25,662 nt of DNA from GCA-2746235 sp049609225. GTDB lineage: Bacteria; Planctomycetota; UBA1135. This document shows, piece after piece, positions 23,040-25,662 of this stretch. Within the stretch, counting starts at the first letter, position 1, and every line of letters begins with the position of its first letter. The notes beneath the pieces are model-generated. The model did no database searches. It was given only the letters and a program-made list of their open reading frames with translations, and was not told the DNA's origin. Where the stretch lies: the NCBI GenBank assembly GCA_049609225.1, contig JBMYYH010000038.1, positions 1 through 25,662 of the forward strand. The letters run 5' to 3'. Made by a program: the position numbers and the translations under genes.

Positions 23040-24599
23040 TTGAAGACGCTCCTGGCCGCTGGACTCTCGGGTTTCGCCGTACTTACGGTGGAGATCCTTG
23101 GGGTCCATCTGTTGGCACCATGGTTCGGGACTTCCGCACTGGTGTGGAGTCAGCAGATCGGTTTGGTGCTCGGCGCCATCGCTCTTGGCGGTTGGCTTGG
23201 CGGACGCATCGCGGCCCGCACCGAGGTGCCGTGGCGGGTGGCTTCGATCTGCTTGTTCGTCGGTGGCTTGTTGTTGGTCAGCGGCATCTTCTTCCTTGAG
23301 CCTTTCGCGGAAGCCTTGCTGCCGGAGGGCCTGACTTTGGATGAAGCCGCGGCGGTGTTCCAGCGTGGTTCCTTTACCGCGGCCTTGTTGTTCTTCGTGC
23401 CGCCGGTGTTGATGCTGTCGATGTTGAGTCCCTTGTTGGTGCAGATTCGTTCCGCCGAACGCGGCGCCGGACGTGCAGCAGGTGATCTCTCGGCGGTCGG
23501 AACCTTGGGTTCCTTGGGTGGTGTGTTCTTCTCCACCTTCATCGCGATTCCAAGTCTTGGTGTGCGCCTGACCTTGATCTGCACCTGCTTCGCCCTGGTG
23601 TTGGCGGGTGCTCTCCTTTGGAAACGCAAAGCGATCCTGCCGGTCGCGGCCTTGCCACTGGCCTTGTTGTTGTTCCCGGATCCCGCGCATGGCGCGAACT
23701 TGTTCCCGGGCGCTACGGTCTTGGATGTGGCAGATAGTCCGTACCAACATTTGCGCGTGATCGAGTTTGAAGGCGGCGAGCGTTGGCTGCAGATGAACGA
23801 AGGATTGGATAGTTTTCAATCGGTGCATCGCGAAGGGCAGATTTGGCCCGGCGGCTATTACGATCTATTCGCTTTGGCGCCGCTTTATGCGCGCGCCGGC
23901 AAGGCCGATTCCACCGGGCCGGTGAAGGCTTGGATTCTCGGTTATGGCGCTGGCAGTGCCATGGAGCCCTTGCGCTTCGGTGCCGCCGATGCGGGACTGG
24001 AAGCGGTGGGGGTGGAACTCGACCCGGCTGTGGTGGCTTTGGGAGAGCAGTGGATGCCACTCGCTCCGGAAACCCGGGCCATGGTGCAGGTCGTCGCTGG
24101 AGCAGATGCCCGCAGCTTGTTGCGGGCTTCGAAGGAGTCTCTGGATGTCGTGGTGGTCGATGCCTACACACGTCAGTTTGAAATTCCACTGCACCTCGCC
24201 ACGGAGGAATTCTTTGCCGAGGTCCATGCGCATTTGGCGCCTGGTGGCATCCTCGCTTTGAACCTTGGCACCACTTCCAGCGTCGATGCCGGTCTGGGTC
24301 TGTTGGCCCGCATCCGTAAAGGACTGGAGGCAAGTTTTGGCGAGCATGTGCGTTTGCAGCGCGTCCCGAAGAGTCGCAACTGGGTGATCTTCGCGCGCCG
24401 GGACATGGCTTTCCCACCCTTGTCCGAATTGGTGGACCTGGTGCCGGAAGGCGTTCCGATTGCGGTGGGTGCTGCCTGCCTGCCGGGCCAGGTGCGTGAT
24501 GGCCGCACTGCGGTGGAAGGCGCAACGCCCTTCACCGATGACCGTAACCCACTGCAGCTCGAACAGACTTCGGAGTGGTGGCAGGAGGCCCCACGATGA
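23040..24599 (+). CDS. Membrane protein with C-terminal spermidine-synthase-like domain
   Basis: A 519-residue fusion. Residues 1-215 form about six or seven membrane segments beginning GLSGFAVLTVEILGVHLLAPWFG, a pattern seen in many bacterial fused spermidine synthases. Residues about 230-510 are a Rossmann methyltransferase-like domain of the polyamine aminopropyltransferase family: DSPYQHLRV, ILGYGAGSAM (299-308), GVELDP (324-329) and VVVDAYTRQFEIPLHLATEEFF starting near Asp374. DAYTRQFEIPLHL follows the pattern of membrane-fused members (DAFSGDxIPxHL) rather than the soluble enzymes, so the substrate may not be putrescine. The start is TTG 23040; the first membrane helix begins at once and no ATG is available in frame near it. 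The stop overlaps the next ATG as ATGA. Confidence 0.85.
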   Translation: MKTLLAAGLSGFAVLTVEILGVHLLAPWFGTSALVWSQQIGLVLGAIALGGWLGGRIAARTEVPWRVASICLFVGGLLLVSGIFFLEPFAEALLPEGLTLDEAAAVFQRGSFTAALLFFVPPVLMLSMLSPLLVQIRSAERGAGRAAGDLSAVGTLGSLGGVFFSTFIAIPSLGVRLTLICTCFALVLAGALLWKRKAILPVAALPLALLLFPDPAHGANLFPGATVLDVADSPYQHLRVIEFEGGERWLQMNEGLDSFQSVHREGQIWPGGYYDLFALAPLYARAGKADSTGPVKAWILGYGAGSAMEPLRFGAADAGLEAVGVELDPAVVALGEQWMPLAPETRAMVQVVAGADARSLLRASKESLDVVVVDAYTRQFEIPLHLATEEFFAEVHAHLAPGGILALNLGTTSSVDAGLGLLARIRKGLEASFGEHVRLQRVPKSRNWVIFARRDMAFPPLSELVDLVPEGVPIAVGAACLPGQVRDGRTAVEGATPFTDDRNPLQLEQTSEWWQEAPR

Positions 24600-25129
24600 G
24601 CCGCAAGTCTCCTCGGGAGTGGGCGCTGGTCCTACTGCTTTGGGGGCTCTTGTACCCGGGTGCAGCGTCCGCGCAGGAGTCTCAAGCTCTGCCGCACGAC
24701 GCCTTGTCGCTGCTGCAATACCAGAAGAATCTGGAAGGCTTGGCACCGGCTGTCCGCGCCAGTGAAACGCGAACCCTGGAGCGTGCCTATGTCTACTTCC
24801 TGGCTGGCGCAGAAGGGGAGTTGCGTAACGAGATCCGGAACCTCACCGAAGACCAGCCCGACGCCCTGCGGTTTGCCTTGCAGGCCGATTGTTGGAGCAC
24901 CCACACCTATGCCGATGGCCGACGTCGTGCCGATTCCTGGTTGGCGCAGTACTCCGATCGTTCGGATGCGGAGGTCGGCGCCGTGAAGGCAGTACAGGTC
25001 TGGCTCCAGGATGCCGAAACCCGACGCATCTCCTTGCGCGAGGAACGCGGCCGCAGTCGCTGGTATCCTCTCGCCGCGGGCTTCGGTGTGCTGCTGTTGG
25101 TGTGGCTGCTCGTCCGCCGTTTGCCATGA
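24596..25129 (+). CDS. Hypothetical exported protein with C-terminal membrane anchor
   Basis: A 177-residue protein, not recognised. It has an N-terminal signal sequence (WALVLLLWGLLYPGAASAQ, cut after ASA), a helical and charged middle part (about 35-145) with TPR-like spacing, and a C-terminal membrane segment (WYPLAAGFGVLLLVWLLVRRLP) ending in positive residues. The topology suggests a periplasmic domain held in the inner membrane by its tail. ATG 24596 overlaps the previous stop. Its own stop overlaps the next ATG as ATGA (25126-25129), so three genes in a row are tightly coupled. No enzymatic motif is visible. Confidence 0.75.
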   Translation: MSRKSPREWALVLLLWGLLYPGAASAQESQALPHDALSLLQYQKNLEGLAPAVRASETRTLERAYVYFLAGAEGELRNEIRNLTEDQPDALRFALQADCWSTHTYADGRRRADSWLAQYSDRSDAEVGAVKAVQVWLQDAETRRISLREERGRSRWYPLAAGFGVLLLVWLLVRRLP

Positions 25130-25662
25130 GCGCCCTGTTCCGACGTCCTTCCACTAAGAGTCGTGTGATTCTGTATCACGCGGATGGCCGAGAGTGGGAG
25201 CGTGCCTTGCCGGAGGGTGCCTTGCAGGCTTTGTTGGAGCGGTTGTTGGCCGGGTGTGGTCCAGCGGCGGCTCTGCAGTGGGAGCACTCGGCGCAGTTAG
25301 GTCTGAACTTCCTGGGTGAGTATTGGCCGGAGGGTTTGGATCTGCCGGAACGCGCGTATCTGCGTAAGGCAGGTGCGAAAGGCAAGGATGGTTTGGAGAT
25401 CCAGGCGGACCTGCCTTTGCCCTTTGAGTTGCGGGAGTACGGCGAGGATTTGCTTCGAGGTTTGTCGGGGAAGGCCCGGTTGCGCGAAGTGGATGTGGAG
25501 AGTGCCGAGGTGGAGGAAGAGGAAGTACCTCCACGTCGCGTGGTCGTGACGGCGCAGCCGGTTCCGGAATCTGCTCCGGAACCTGCACCGGAACCCAAGC
25601 CGGAACCCAAACCGGAACCCAAACCGGAACCCAAGCCGGAACCCAAGCCGGAACCCAAGCCG
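25126..25662 (+). CDS. Unknown protein ending in a PEPK repeat (3' end outside window)
   Basis: Open frame from ATG 25126 with no stop before the window ends, 179 codons so far. The first 125 residues (MSALFRRPSTKSRVILYHAD, then GREWERALPEGALQALLERL) form a small mixed domain without signal peptide that I do not recognise. An acidic stretch (DVESAEVEEEE) leads into a Pro-rich tail: PVPESAPEPAPEP, then at least six PEPK units. Such tails act as stiff spacers, for example in TonB, but TonB would carry an N-terminal membrane helix, which is missing here. What follows the tail is outside the window. ATG overlaps the preceding stop, and codon use matches the neighbours. Confidence 0.7.
   Translation, partial: MSALFRRPSTKSRVILYHADGREWERALPEGALQALLERLLAGCGPAAALQWEHSAQLGLNFLGEYWPEGLDLPERAYLRKAGAKGKDGLEIQADLPLPFELREYGEDLLRGLSGKARLREVDVESAEVEEEEVPPRRVVVTAQPVPESAPEPAPEPKPEPKPEPKPEPKPEPKPEPKP
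25588..25662 (+). repeat. 12-base tandem repeat encoding Pro-Glu-Pro-Lys
   Basis: Six complete units of CCGGAACCCAAG (Lys codon AAG or AAA) at 25588-25659, and a seventh begun at the window edge. Units differ only in the last base (AAA in the second and third). The first imperfect copies (CCGGAATCTGCT, CCGGAACCTGCA) precede it at 25564-25587. It keeps the reading frame of the gene at 25126. The true length is unknown because the window ends within it. Confidence 0.9.

Noticed and set aside
22668..23828. 386-codon open frame on the minus strand
   Set aside because: Antisense to the end of the exported hydrolase-like gene and the start of the spermidine-synthase-like gene; Gln/Arg/His-rich shadow.
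25176..25658. Gly-Ser-Gly-Leu repeat protein on the minus strand
   Set aside because: It is the mirror image of the PEPK repeat in the plus-strand gene, which is linked to its neighbour by an ATGA overlap.
25588..25662. CRISPR-like direct repeats
   Set aside because: Units are contiguous with no spacers and keep the protein reading frame.

Overview
The window is dense bacterial chromosome of high GC, with no rRNA, tRNA, CRISPR array or insertion sequence that I can see. The predicted cell envelope is of Gram-negative type: a TolC-family outer-membrane channel, an RseP-type intramembrane protease, a lipoprotein candidate and several exported proteins. Classical Shine-Dalgarno sites are rare, and many starts overlap the preceding stop (ATGA, TGATG, TTGA). 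Bacterial XPB plus exported proteins of no recognised family would suit lineages such as Planctomycetota or Myxococcota, but I cannot fix the phylum from sequence reading alone. No stretch above 300 bases lacks a gene. The longest gap is 89 bases (12252-12340).

Region 1 (1-9087, plus strand) is a tightly overlapping run: the 3' end of an inositol-monophosphatase-family gene, a 1335-residue UvrA-family protein, an XPB-type helicase, a Helicase_C_3 protein and a ThiE/TenI-family protein. The UvrA-XPB-Helicase_C_3 trio is the most interesting part. It looks like a DNA-repair module that joins a bacterial damage-sensor ATPase to a helicase type best known from eukaryotic and archaeal excision repair. 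The UvrA protein is itself a tandem duplication whose second copy has lost its nucleotide-binding motifs.

Region 2 (9077-12251) holds a minus-strand GspG-like single-pass membrane protein, then plus-strand thiL, tsaE, an ECF-type sigma factor and its probable membrane anti-sigma partner.

Region 3 (12252-16467) holds a possibly structured leader, a TolC-family gene, dusB on the minus strand overlapping it tail to tail, and a HEAT-repeat lipoprotein gene whose start codon overlaps the dusB start codon on the opposite strand.

Region 4 (16471-20271) is a minus-strand operon dxr-rseP-ubiA-like. It pairs the second enzyme of the MEP isoprenoid pathway with a prenyltransferase that would use isoprenoid diphosphates, with the site-2 protease between them.

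Region 5 (20272-25662, plus strand) begins with purM. It continues with a small repeat-like protein, an exported protein resembling an alpha/beta hydrolase without its nucleophile, a membrane protein fused to a spermidine-synthase-like domain, a small two-segment membrane protein, and an open-ended gene running off the window in a Pro-Glu-Pro-Lys repeat.
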